Source: Gp7-AA10 sp035636095 (GTDB taxonomy: Bacteria; Acidobacteriota; Thermoanaerobaculia; Gp7-AA8). From it: a stretch of DNA of 64,000 nucleotides. Shown here piece after piece: positions 25,897 to 34,697 of the stretch (positions are counted from its first letter, which is position 1; each line of letters opens with the position of its first letter). The stretch spans positions 1 through 64,000 of the forward strand of contig DASPZU010000001.1 in assembly GCA_035636095.1 (NCBI GenBank), given 5' to 3'. Made by a program: the position numbers and the translations under genes. A model generated the notes under the pieces. It was not told the DNA's origin, did no database searches, and saw only the letters and a program-made list of their open reading frames with translations.

Positions 25897-26718
25897 ATGC
25901 CGGAAGAATTCGGGACGGTGAATCTGAAACAGGGGACGCAGCAGCGAGAGATCGAGATGCTGCGCCGACACTATCGCGCGCATCGCGAATCGCTCAGCCG
26001 CATGATCGGCGACGCCCCGAGCGAGCATCTGGCCGGCGAGTATCAGAAGCTGATCAGCGAAATCGACATGGCGGTTCGAAAACTCGATGAGCTGGAAGGA
26101 AAGGCGCCGGTTCCCTCGATGACCGATACCAATCCGTCCATCAAGGTTCCTCCCGGGAACCGCCCCCTCGTTCGAGCTCCCGAGGCCGCCAGCGTGCCGC
26201 CGCTGGTGACGTATGAGCCGCCCGCCACGCGCGCGGCGCAGAACCGCATCGCCATCATCGTCCTGGCCGGCCTCATCGTCCTCGGCATCATCGGCTGGCT
26301 GATCTGGCGCGCCAGCTCGGAGCGCAAGGCCGCCCCACCGGTGGTCGAGCAGCGCCCGACCACGACCACAACTGCACCACCGGCCGTGACGCCGGCGCCG
26401 CGCCCTGTCGTCACCTTGAAAGTCGCTCCAACCAACGCCGACTACGGCACGATCCGCAAGGGGACACGCGCGGTGCGGCAATTCCAGGTGACCAACACCG
26501 GCGATACTGCCATCGACATCGAAGTCACACGCTCGGCTTGCCGCTGCCTGTTCTACGACTACAACGGCAAGTTGCCGGCGAAGGGGCAGGAGACAATCAC
26601 GGTCACCATCGATGGCGCGCGCGCGAAAACAGGTACGCTGCAGGAACGGGTCGACGTGCACGCGAAGAAGGATCCTTCCATGAGCGCGACCTTCACGGTG
26701 CAGGCGACCATCAAGTGA
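25897..26718 (+). CDS. Membrane protein with C-terminal DUF1573-like domain
   Basis: A 273-residue protein: an N-terminal coiled-coil-like segment (residues 1-70), a Pro-rich linker, one transmembrane helix (IAIIVLAGLIVLGIIGWLIW, about 125-144), a Thr/Pro-rich spacer and an Ig-like domain. That domain, with ADYGTIRKGTRAVRQFQVTNTGD, is like DUF1573. The single TM with a long cytoplasmic N-terminus suggests a bitopic protein. GAGGTG precedes ATG 25897. A word hairpin begins 3 nt after the stop. Confidence 0.7.
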   Translation: MPEEFGTVNLKQGTQQREIEMLRRHYRAHRESLSRMIGDAPSEHLAGEYQKLISEIDMAVRKLDELEGKAPVPSMTDTNPSIKVPPGNRPLVRAPEAASVPPLVTYEPPATRAAQNRIAIIVLAGLIVLGIIGWLIWRASSERKAAPPVVEQRPTTTTTAPPAVTPAPRPVVTLKVAPTNADYGTIRKGTRAVRQFQVTNTGDTAIDIEVTRSACRCLFYDYNGKLPAKGQETITVTIDGARAKTGTLQERVDVHAKKDPSMSATFTVQATIK

Positions 26719-26721
26719 GGC

Positions 26722-26799
26722 GAACGATGAGCGATGAACGCTGAACGATGAACCGCCACTCGATTTTGTTCATCGTTCATCGATCATCGTTCATCGTTT
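26722..26799. repeat. Word hairpin, word GAACGATG, entering the GH3 coding region
   Basis: The left arm 26722-26753 is GAACGATG-type words in tandem; the right arm 26768-26799 is GTTCATC words. Over 31 nt the arms match with 3 mismatches. It begins 3 nt after the previous stop and covers the start codon and first 17 codons of the glycosidase, so the right arm is translated as FIVHRSSFIV. Confidence 0.85.
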
Positions 26800-28481
26800 T
26801 GGTACTGTTCCTTCCGATGTGTGCATCACAGCGCCCGCTCTCGCTCGACGAAAAAATCGGGCAGATGTTCGGAGTGCGCGCGCACGGCGTGTTCATGAGC
26901 GAGTCGTCGCCCGAATATCAGCGGCTCTTGCATCAGGTCCGCGACAATCATGTCGGCGGCATCGTCTGGTTTCTCTCCAATGTCTACGAGACCGCGGTGC
27001 TCAATCAGAAACTGCAGCGCGCGTCGCGCGTGCCGCTTCTGATCAGCGCCGATCTCGAAGCAGGGATGGGGATGCGGTTCGCCGATACCACCTTCTGGCC
27101 TTCGGCAATGGCGCTGGCCGCGACCGGAGATCCGACACTCGCGGAGCGCGAGGGCCGCGTGGTGGCCAAAGAAGCGCGCAGCGTCGGCATCAATCAGATC
27201 TATGCGCCGGTCGCCGACGTCAACGTCGCTCCCGACAACCCGGTCATCAACACCCGCAGCTTCGGTGAGGATCCGGAAGATGTCGGCCGCTACGTGGCGG
27301 CATTCACGCGAGGTGTGCAGAGCGAACATGTGATCGCGACCGCCAAACATTTTCCCGGCCACGGCGACACGCACACCGATTCGCATCGGGCCCTGCCGGT
27401 TCTCAGCGTCTCGGCCGACCGGCTCGAGAACGTCGAGCTGGTCCCGTTTCGCGCGGCCATCGCGGCGAAGGTCGCCTCGATCATGATCGGACACCTTTCC
27501 ATTCCTGCGCTCGATCCGACGCCGGCTCCCGTGCGAACCGACTTGCACAATGAGAATCCGTACGGCACCAAGGCGGAGGAGATCCCCAGGGAGGGGACAC
27601 TGCCGGCGACGCTGTCGTCGAAAATCATCAACGGTCTCTTGCGAAAGGATCTCGGATATCGAGGACTCGTCGTCAGCGACGCCTTCGACATGGGCGGTCT
27701 GGTCGAACATTTCGAGCCCGGCGAGGCGGCGGTCCGCGCAATCGAGGCGGGCGAGGATCAGATCCTGCTGTCGCCGGATACCGACCGGGCGATCGCTGCG
27801 GTGAAGGCCGCCGTCAAGAGCGGACGGATCTCCGAAGCACGCATTGACGCATCGGTGCAGCGAATCGTGGCGGCCAAAGAGTTCGCGGGTGCGCCGAACG
27901 CCGATCCGGAATCGATCTTTCGCGTGGTCGACTCGCAGGAGCACCGCGATCTCGCGAATGAGATCGCCCGCCGGGCCCTGACGCTGGTGCGCGAACAGCC
28001 GGCTGTTCTGCCACTCCGGCGCGACTCAAAAATGGCACTAGTGATCGTGAATGATTTTTCCGACATCAACGCCATGGGCGATTTCGAACGCGAGCTGCGC
28101 GCACGCGGGCCGGTCGTCGCGTCGGTGACCATCGATCCGCGCACGCGCGTCGAAGAGGTGCCCCCGATTGCGAACGCCGATGTCGTGGTCATCGCATTTG
28201 CCGTGCGCCCGCGATCCGGCGCGGGACAGATCGCGGTTCCGGCGGCCGCGCGCCAACTCGTCGAATCGCTGAACGTGCCGGTCGTCGCAATCGCATTCGG
28301 CTCGCCGTATCTGCTTCGCGAGGTGCCGTCGATCGGCACCTACATCTGCGCCTACGGCATTCAGCCGGTCATGCAGATCGCCGCCGTGAACGCGATCTTC
28401 GGCAACGCGGCGTTCAGCGGCCATCTGCCCGTAACTATTCCGGGGCTATATCCTCGGGGTCACGGAATCAAGAAGGGATGA
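26748..28481 (+). CDS. Glycoside hydrolase family 3, NagZ-like beta-N-acetylglucosaminidase
   Basis: A 577-residue GH3 enzyme. The NagZ signature KHFPGHGDTHTDSH (general acid/base His-Asp) and the nucleophile block VVSDAFDMGG are present, as is the N-terminal LDEKIGQMFG. NagZ-type enzymes remove GlcNAc from peptidoglycan fragments. From ATG 26748 the first 25 residues form a hydrophobic export signal ending LFLPMC, possibly a lipoprotein signal, and this signal is largely encoded by the word hairpin. ATG 26818 would give a cytoplasmic form. The symporter downstream may import the released sugar (inference). Confidence 0.88.
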   Translation: MNRHSILFIVHRSSFIVLVLFLPMCASQRPLSLDEKIGQMFGVRAHGVFMSESSPEYQRLLHQVRDNHVGGIVWFLSNVYETAVLNQKLQRASRVPLLISADLEAGMGMRFADTTFWPSAMALAATGDPTLAEREGRVVAKEARSVGINQIYAPVADVNVAPDNPVINTRSFGEDPEDVGRYVAAFTRGVQSEHVIATAKHFPGHGDTHTDSHRALPVLSVSADRLENVELVPFRAAIAAKVASIMIGHLSIPALDPTPAPVRTDLHNENPYGTKAEEIPREGTLPATLSSKIINGLLRKDLGYRGLVVSDAFDMGGLVEHFEPGEAAVRAIEAGEDQILLSPDTDRAIAAVKAAVKSGRISEARIDASVQRIVAAKEFAGAPNADPESIFRVVDSQEHRDLANEIARRALTLVREQPAVLPLRRDSKMALVIVNDFSDINAMGDFERELRARGPVVASVTIDPRTRVEEVPPIANADVVVIAFAVRPRSGAGQIAVPAAARQLVESLNVPVVAIAFGSPYLLREVPSIGTYICAYGIQPVMQIAAVNAIFGNAAFSGHLPVTIPGLYPRGHGIKKG

Positions 28482-28544
28482 GGGCTGAGGGATGAGGGAT
28501 GAAGGTTGGTTTTTTCATCCCTCATCCCTCCTCCCTCATCCCTT
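28473..28544. repeat. Word hairpin, word AGGGATG
   Basis: The left arm 28473-28503 is GGGATGA-type words; the right arm 28514-28544 is TCATCCC words. The 31-nt arms have 2 mismatches and a 10-nt loop. The left arm contains the TGA stop of the GH3 gene, and the right arm ends 6 nt before the symporter ATG, which has no Shine-Dalgarno. Confidence 0.88.
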
Positions 28545-28550
28545 GTTGCT

Positions 28551-30350
28551 ATGCACTTAACCACCATCGACTTCCTGGTCATCGCCGGCTACTTCGTGCT
28601 GGCGATCGGCACGGCCAGCGCGTTCATCAAGCGCGCGCGGCGATCGATGCTCGACTATTTCGTCTCGCACCGATCGATGCCGTGGTGGCTTGCCGGCACC
28701 GCCATGGTCGCGACGACCTTCTCCGCCGACACGCCGCTGGCGGTGACGGAGATGGTCGTGAAGAACGGCGTGGCCGGGAACTGGCTGTGGTGGTCGATGC
28801 TGGCGTCGGGGATGCTGACGGTTTTCTTTTTCGCACGGCTTTGGCGTCGCGCGGAAGTGGTCACCGACGTCGAGCTGACCGAGCTCCGCTACGCCGGCAA
28901 GCCGGCCGCCTTCCTTCGCGCCTTCCGCGCCGCATACCTCGGCCTCATCGTCAACATCATCGTGATGGGCTGGGTGAACCTCGGCATGTCGAAAGTTCTC
29001 TCCGGCACGCTTGGCCTCACGAAAATGAACGCGCTGATCATCGCGCTGCTGATCACATTCGCGTACACCGTGCTGGCGGGCTACTGGGGAATCACGGCCG
29101 CACACGGATTGCAGTACTGCTTCGAGATGGGGGGCGCGATCGTGCTGGCCGTCGTGTCGTGGCGCGCGGTGGGCGGCGGCGATGTCCTGTACTCGAAGCT
29201 CGGCGACGCCCATCCGGCTGCCGCGCCCCCCGGCACGATCTTCGGTCACGCGCGCGACGCCCTGGCGTTCTGGCCGAGCGGCAGCGGCGCGTGGGTCTTC
29301 CCGACCATCACGCTGTCCGCGCTTCTGGGCGTCAGTTGGTGGGCGACGTGGTATCCCGGCGCGGAACCGGGCGGCGGCGGATACGTCGTGCAGAACATTT
29401 CCGCCACCCGCAGCGAGAGGGAAGGGCGGGCGGCGGCGCTCTTCTTCAACATCGCGCACTACGCCATCCGCAGTTGGCCGTGGGTGATCACCGCGCTCTG
29501 CTCCCTCGTCCTTTACGGCGGCGCTGTCAAAGCTGCCGATCCCGGAATCAACTACGTGAAGATGATGGTCGATCTGCTCCCCGCAGGTCTGCGCGGCTTG
29601 ATGCTCGCGTCGTTCGCTGCAGCCTATTCATCGACGATCGCGACGCAGATGAATTGGGGATCGAGCTACCTGATCAACGATCTCTATCGGCGCTTCATGG
29701 TCCGTGACGCGAGCGAGCGGCATTACGTGTTCGCATCGCGCGTGGCCGTGGCGATCACGGTGTTGCTGTCGATCATCGCAACGCGGTACATGGATCAGAT
29801 CAGCGGCGCGTGGCAGTTTCTGATGATGCTCGGCGCGGGCACCGGCCTGGTCTACATTCTTCGCTGGTATTGGTGGCGCATCAATGCCTGGTCGGAAGTC
29901 AGCGCGATGGTCTCGGCGCTGATCACTTCGCTCGTCCTTCGTTTCTTCATTGATACCTCGCGGCCGGAAGGATTCGCGCTGAATCTGATCCTCACCACGA
30001 TCATTACGACCGCGGTGTGGTTGATCGTGACCTTCGCAACGCCGGCCGAGCCGCACCAGACGCTGATCGCGTTCTATCGCCGCGCGCGGCCGGCAGGCGC
30101 CGGCTGGCGGAGATTCGCTGACGAGACCGGAATTCGCGCGCCGGACGGCGAGATCACGCGCAACGCGCTGGCATGGGTCCTGGGCGTCATCCTGGTCTAC
30201 TCGATCATGTTCGCGACCGGCGCGCTTCTTTTCGACGAACGGCGCAACCTGATCGTGTTCAGCACGTCGCTGATCGCGTCCGCGATCGCGTTGTGGTGGG
30301 TCATGCGCCGCGAACAGGCTTACGAATCCGAATCACGAGAAACGGGTTGA
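28551..30350 (+). CDS. Sodium:solute symporter (SSS family)
   Basis: A 599-residue protein with about 13-14 transmembrane helices. Family features include DYFVSHRSMPWWLAGTAMVATTFSADTPL near TM2, the Na+-site region FAAAYSSTIATQMNWGSSYLINDLY, and long hydrophobic helices throughout. The start is ATG 28551; an in-frame upstream ORF only translates the word hairpin. Placement after the NagZ-like gene suggests uptake of a sugar or muropeptide product. The last 50 bases overlap the methyltransferase gene on the other strand. Confidence 0.9.
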   Translation: MHLTTIDFLVIAGYFVLAIGTASAFIKRARRSMLDYFVSHRSMPWWLAGTAMVATTFSADTPLAVTEMVVKNGVAGNWLWWSMLASGMLTVFFFARLWRRAEVVTDVELTELRYAGKPAAFLRAFRAAYLGLIVNIIVMGWVNLGMSKVLSGTLGLTKMNALIIALLITFAYTVLAGYWGITAAHGLQYCFEMGGAIVLAVVSWRAVGGGDVLYSKLGDAHPAAAPPGTIFGHARDALAFWPSGSGAWVFPTITLSALLGVSWWATWYPGAEPGGGGYVVQNISATRSEREGRAAALFFNIAHYAIRSWPWVITALCSLVLYGGAVKAADPGINYVKMMVDLLPAGLRGLMLASFAAAYSSTIATQMNWGSSYLINDLYRRFMVRDASERHYVFASRVAVAITVLLSIIATRYMDQISGAWQFLMMLGAGTGLVYILRWYWWRINAWSEVSAMVSALITSLVLRFFIDTSRPEGFALNLILTTIITTAVWLIVTFATPAEPHQTLIAFYRRARPAGAGWRRFADETGIRAPDGEITRNALAWVLGVILVYSIMFATGALLFDERRNLIVFSTSLIASAIALWWVMRREQAYESESRETG

Positions 30351-31239
30351 GGAACGACCGGGCGAGAATCGGAAAGTAGTCCATCGCCCGGAAAAGCAAG
30401 CGCGCCGGACCACCAAACATCCGACCGTACCAGTGCCTGCCCGCTTGTCGAAATGCGAGGCGCCCGTTTGGGCTAACCGCTGCGACCGAGAGGCGCGGAT
30501 CGATTCCGATCGCAAGCGACTTGATCTCGTTGAACGTCGGCAGAAAGCCTTCACGAATCGAGTGAAATCTCGCCTGCCCCGCGCGCTTGTTGTGCCAAAA
30601 ATCGATCGGGAAGGCGCCATTGGGAAAATCGAGATACAACGTTCCGCCTGCCGCAAGAACTCGCAGCAGTTCACCCATCACTGCACGCCGCTCCGCATCG
30701 CGATCCGGTCGCGGTCTGACCATGTAGCGTTCCGTGACTTCCTCTTCAACTCCGACATGCTCGATGACGCCTGAGGAGATGACGAAATCGAAGAACGCGT
30801 CTACGAAAGGAAGTCTGGAAACACTCGCGACCGCGAGGTTCTCGCGATGCGTCCGTTCGCGCCATTGCCATCGACGCAGCAACGAGAGATCGATACCCCA
30901 GGCATCGTGGCCCTCTGACCGGAGAAGATCGACGGAAATCGCGTTGCCACATCCAGCATCGAGGACACGAGAGCCCGGCCTGAGACGGCGAAGGTAATAC
31001 GACCGAATGCGGCTGATGGCTCCTTCATTTTCGAGCTCGAGCCCTCGAAGATGTTCCAGCGTGAGTGCGGAGGCTTGGTCGAAATTGTCGTAATACTTCC
31101 CGGCTGCGAAGTCCGCGATCCCATCGCTCACCGGGTACGCCACGTCGCATCGCCGGCATCGCAGCGCGCTCGCATCGAAATTGAGCTCGCTGTGGCACGT
31201 TGGACACCGATAGATGCCGAACTTCACGGATGTAAACAT
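30301..31239 (-). CDS. SAM-dependent methyltransferase with N-terminal zinc ribbon
   Basis: A 312-residue protein. It opens with a Trm112-like zinc ribbon (CPTCHSEL...CRRCDVAYPVSDGIADF). A class I methyltransferase follows, with motif I VLDAGCGNAISV and the acidic GIDLSLL. SGVIEHVGVEEE and a late block LLRVLAAGGTLYLDFPNG are typical of Methyltransf_11 enzymes acting on sugars or lipids in surface polysaccharide loci. The start is ATG 31239; the gene is divergent from the first Oar-like gene. The substrate cannot be told. Confidence 0.85.
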   Translation of the reverse strand: MFTSVKFGIYRCPTCHSELNFDASALRCRRCDVAYPVSDGIADFAAGKYYDNFDQASALTLEHLRGLELENEGAISRIRSYYLRRLRPGSRVLDAGCGNAISVDLLRSEGHDAWGIDLSLLRRWQWRERTHRENLAVASVSRLPFVDAFFDFVISSGVIEHVGVEEEVTERYMVRPRPDRDAERRAVMGELLRVLAAGGTLYLDFPNGAFPIDFWHNKRAGQARFHSIREGFLPTFNEIKSLAIGIDPRLSVAAVSPNGRLAFRQAGRHWYGRMFGGPARLLFRAMDYFPILARSFLNPFLVIRIRKPVRGA

Positions 31240-31242
31240 AGC

Positions 31243-31271
31243 TTGACTCAGCGCGCCCCACGGCGTAGGTT
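31243..31271 (+). promoter_or_regulatory. Sigma-70-type promoter of the first Oar-like gene
   Basis: TTGACT (31243-31248), a 17-nt spacer and TAGGTT (31266-31271). The same -35, spacer length and a TAGCTT -10 precede the second Oar-like gene, which supports the call. The untranslated leader ends with GGAGGAG just before ATG 31312. Confidence 0.6.
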
Positions 31272-31311
31272 CGCACTTCAATCGTCCAACGGCACTCTGT
31301 GGAGGAGAAAC

Positions 31312-34300
31312 ATGACCAAGGTGTTCGTTCGGCAGTTCGTCGTCCTGGCAATCCTCACTCTTATCACCATTCCAGCGTTCGCGCAGACCGTCACCGGCAC
31401 CATGAACGGAACGGTCACCGACAAGTCGGGAGCGTCCCTTCCCGGCGTGACGGTCACGATTCGAAACGTGGAGACCGGTCTGGAACGGATCGTGGTGACC
31501 GACAAGGCCGGCTTCTACAACGCGCCGTTTCTTCCGCTGGGCCGATACAACGTGCAGGCGGAGCTGGCGGGATTCGGCACGATCCGGCATCAGAACGTCG
31601 GCGTCGATTTGAATCAGACCGTGGTGCAGGATTTTGTTCTCGCACCGGCGCTGCAGGAGACGGTCACCGTGGCGGCGGATGCGCCGCGCATCGACGTCAG
31701 CGACGGCGAGGTGAAGCAGACATTCCGCGCCAAGGAGATCGCCAACCTGCCCGTTCCCGATCAGACCAGCTTTCTCCGTCTCGCTTCCATCTTCGCGGGC
31801 TACCAGGAGAATCCGACCAGCGGCCAGGACAATCCGGCCCTCTCGTCGGGATCTTCGGTCAACTTCAACGGCACCGGAACGCGCGGCTCGACCTTCCAGA
31901 TCAATGGCGTCAACAACGACGACACCTCTGAAAATCAGCATCGCCAGAATGTTCCGGTGGCGACGATCCAGTCGTTTCAGATCCTGACCAACAACTACAG
32001 CGCGGAGTTTGGCCGCGGATACGGCGCGGTCGTCCTCGTCCAGACCAAGCAGGGCACCAACAACATCGACGGCGAAGTCTACGGCTACGGGCAGGACGCC
32101 AAGTACGTTTCGCGCGACCGTACCCAGACTTCGCTCGATCACGGCAAGCACTATCGCCGTCAGTTCGGCGCAACCGCCGGTTTCCCCATCGTCCACGACA
32201 CGCTGTTCGGCTTCGTCAACGCCGACGAAGTGCAGGACAAGGGCGATATCCCGACGGTGCGAGGCGTTTTCCTTCCCGGCGATCTCGATCCTTCCAAACG
32301 GCTGACCCTGGGCAACGACACGCCCGCTAACCGAGTGTGGCAGGACTCGATCATTGCCCGATTCCCGCAAAGCGCACCCAACGCGACCAACATCGCCTCG
32401 CGCGCCTACTTGAACTTCCAGCACCAAAACGTTCCAAAACGCGATGGCGCGGCGCGGCTCGACTTCAACGGCGGCGTCCGCAATGTGCTGACCGGTCGCT
32501 ATCAACGGTCGCACCAGGAAATGCATCCGGGAGAATTGATCATCGGCGAAGAGGCCGGGCAGGTGACCTATCAGTCCAACGCCGGCCTCACCTGGACCAA
32601 CATGCTCTCGTCCGACACCGTTCAGGAGGCACGTCTCGGGATCGGCCTGCGACACACCGCCTGGACGATCACTGACGACCCGCTGACGCCGGTCGTCCGA
32701 ATGTCGGGCGGCACGGGAATCACGTTCACGATTCTCGGAAATGCCGGCGCCTTCCCGATCGTCCGCAATCAGCGCGACGGTCAACTCGTCTACAACGTCT
32801 CCTCGACGCGCTGGACACACCACACCCTGAAGCTCGGCACCGACTTGCGGCGATCATCGCTCAACGATCGCGCCGATAGCTTCAACCGCGGTTTCTGGAG
32901 TTTTTCGGCGACGTGCCAGGGAACGAACTACGGCACCGCCATCGCGGCGTTCTGGGCCGGCTGCGTCAACTCGTTCACGAAAACATACGGCCCTGCCTAT
33001 CTGCAGCACCGGCTGACTGAAGAGAACGTGTACGCGCAGGACGACTGGCGTCCCGTGGACAACCTCGTCCTCAACCTCGGCGCCCGCTACGAGAATGTCA
33101 GTCCGCCCAAAGAGCGGAACGGTCTCGTGAACTACGGTTTCAGCAGCAGCAGCTACGTCGATCCGCGGCTCGGCTTTGCGTACACGCCCGATTGGGACCG
33201 CAACCGAATTCTGCGCGCGATCACGGGAGGCAATGGGCAGTTCTCGATCCGCGGCGGCTTCGGGATCTTCCACGGGCGCGTTTTCCAGTCGGTCTTCTCG
33301 CAGGGTGGCGCGAGCGTTCGCTATAACCCGCCCAACGCGGCGTCGCTCAACACCTCCTCCACAAACCTGTCCGATCCGCTCAACGGCTTCGTATTCACGC
33401 CGGGCTTTCAAGCCACGCGCGTAACCGCGACATTTGTCGATCCGAATCTGAAGATGCCCGAGGCCCGGCAGTGGAACCTGACCTTCGAGAGGCAGGCGTT
33501 CTGGAATTCGCGATTCCGCGCCAGCTACATCGGCACGATCGGCAAGGATCTCCTTCAGTATCGATGGGACAATGTTCCGGTGGCCCCGGCGCCTCCCGGA
33601 ACAGCAGGGGCAACCTGGGTGGTCGCGGCCGATTGGCAATGCGCCGGAACCGGTCAGACGATTCCAGGCGTTAATACGGCAACGACTACCGCTTGCCCGA
33701 ACGCTGTGCCGATCGCCGCGAACGAAGTCAGCTTGCGCGTTCCGCGCACGAATGAGCGTCGTCCGGATGCCCGCTATGGCGACGTGCGCGTGGTCGGCAA
33801 TCTCGCCGAGAGCTGGTATCACGCCGGACAGCTCGAGTGGGAGACCGGCGAGTATCACGGCTTCGGCGGGCGCATGACGTACACGTACGGAAAAGCGCTC
33901 GACACCGGCGCCGAGACGACAGACCAGGGCACCGGCGACGTCGGTGTCTTCCCTGCCCGTGATGGACGATTCGATTACGCGAAAGGTTACTCGCGCTTCG
34001 ACGTGCGCCATCGATTCACCGCCGCGATGGCTTACTCGCTGCCGTGGCTCAAGAATCGAAACGATTGGATGGGATCGGCGTTAGGCGGCTGGACGGTCTC
34101 GACCGTCATCCGCTACGCCAGTGGAACGCCGTTCACGATCGTCGACGGGGGCGCGCCCGACGTGCTGTTCCTCGGCACGGGCATGAAGCCGAATCGTCCG
34201 ATCTGCGTCGACAAAAGCTTCTGCAGCGGCGATATCACTGGCCCCTCCGACAACGGCAAGGTCCCGGTGAGCGCGTTCCGCCATGCCGTGTATGGCGACA

Positions 34301-34596
34301 CCCTGGAGAGCTTCATCGGCCGCAATTCATACAGGGCCGATGGAACGCAGAGCGTCGACGCCGGCTTGTACAAGAGCTTCAAGATGCCCGGCCCGCTCGC
34401 GTTCATGGTCCGCCTCGATTGCTTCAACGTTTTCAATACCGCGCGCTGGTTTTATCCCGGGAACGACATCAACACGCCCTCGACGTTTGGCAGAGTGACG
34501 CAGACGGCATACATCACCACTGCCAGCCCGAGTAGTGCTCCATCACCGTTGTCGCCGCCGCGGACGTTCCAGCTCGGACTCCGCGTGCTGTATTGA
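31312..34596 (+). CDS. Oar-like TonB-dependent outer-membrane protein (copy 1)
   Basis: A 1094-residue protein with a signal peptide (about 1-25, ending IPAFAQ). The N-terminal carboxypeptidase-regulatory domain (VTGTMNGTVTDKSGASLPGVTV) covers about 26-115. It is followed by a plug-like region with SSGSSVNFNGTGTRGSTFQINGVNNDD and FGRGYGAVVLVQTKQGTN, and then a long beta-barrel. ATG 31312 has a strong GGAGGAG ribosome site. A hairpin follows the stop. Family members import large substrates or assemble in outer-membrane complexes; no SusD-like partner is nearby. It is a paralogue of the next gene. Confidence 0.93.
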   Translation: MTKVFVRQFVVLAILTLITIPAFAQTVTGTMNGTVTDKSGASLPGVTVTIRNVETGLERIVVTDKAGFYNAPFLPLGRYNVQAELAGFGTIRHQNVGVDLNQTVVQDFVLAPALQETVTVAADAPRIDVSDGEVKQTFRAKEIANLPVPDQTSFLRLASIFAGYQENPTSGQDNPALSSGSSVNFNGTGTRGSTFQINGVNNDDTSENQHRQNVPVATIQSFQILTNNYSAEFGRGYGAVVLVQTKQGTNNIDGEVYGYGQDAKYVSRDRTQTSLDHGKHYRRQFGATAGFPIVHDTLFGFVNADEVQDKGDIPTVRGVFLPGDLDPSKRLTLGNDTPANRVWQDSIIARFPQSAPNATNIASRAYLNFQHQNVPKRDGAARLDFNGGVRNVLTGRYQRSHQEMHPGELIIGEEAGQVTYQSNAGLTWTNMLSSDTVQEARLGIGLRHTAWTITDDPLTPVVRMSGGTGITFTILGNAGAFPIVRNQRDGQLVYNVSSTRWTHHTLKLGTDLRRSSLNDRADSFNRGFWSFSATCQGTNYGTAIAAFWAGCVNSFTKTYGPAYLQHRLTEENVYAQDDWRPVDNLVLNLGARYENVSPPKERNGLVNYGFSSSSYVDPRLGFAYTPDWDRNRILRAITGGNGQFSIRGGFGIFHGRVFQSVFSQGGASVRYNPPNAASLNTSSTNLSDPLNGFVFTPGFQATRVTATFVDPNLKMPEARQWNLTFERQAFWNSRFRASYIGTIGKDLLQYRWDNVPVAPAPPGTAGATWVVAADWQCAGTGQTIPGVNTATTTACPNAVPIAANEVSLRVPRTNERRPDARYGDVRVVGNLAESWYHAGQLEWETGEYHGFGGRMTYTYGKALDTGAETTDQGTGDVGVFPARDGRFDYAKGYSRFDVRHRFTAAMAYSLPWLKNRNDWMGSALGGWTVSTVIRYASGTPFTIVDGGAPDVLFLGTGMKPNRPICVDKSFCSGDITGPSDNGKVPVSAFRHAVYGDTLESFIGRNSYRADGTQSVDAGLYKSFKMPGPLAFMVRLDCFNVFNTARWFYPGNDINTPSTFGRVTQTAYITTASPSSAPSPLSPPRTFQLGLRVLY

Positions 34597-34608
34597 TTTC
34601 CATCCCGA

Positions 34609-34633
34609 GCGGGGCGGCCTTTGGCCGCCCCGC
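34609..34633 (+). terminator. GC-rich hairpin after Oar-like copy 1
   Basis: Perfect 11-bp arms GCGGGGCGGCC / GGCCGCCCCGC with a TTT loop, 12 nt after the stop. No T-run follows, so termination may depend on Rho, or the hairpin may protect the 3' end. Confidence 0.65.
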
Positions 34634-34636
34634 GCC

Positions 34637-34665
34637 TTGACTCCATCCCTCTCGCAAAGTAGCTT
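34637..34665 (+). promoter_or_regulatory. Sigma-70-type promoter of the second Oar-like gene
   Basis: TTGACT (34637-34642), a 17-nt spacer and TAGCTT (34660-34665), nearly the same as the promoter of copy 1. It starts 3 nt after the preceding hairpin, giving a compact terminator-promoter unit. Confidence 0.6.
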
Positions 34666-34697
34666 CTCCTCCACCTAATCAATCGTGGAGGAGAGTT

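Noticed and set aside
31240..32823. Long minus-strand frame antisense to the first Oar-like gene, continuous with the methyltransferase
   Set aside because: The product is low-complexity and without motifs; the methyltransferase zinc ribbon begins cleanly at ATG 31239 and the plus strand is a strong family match.
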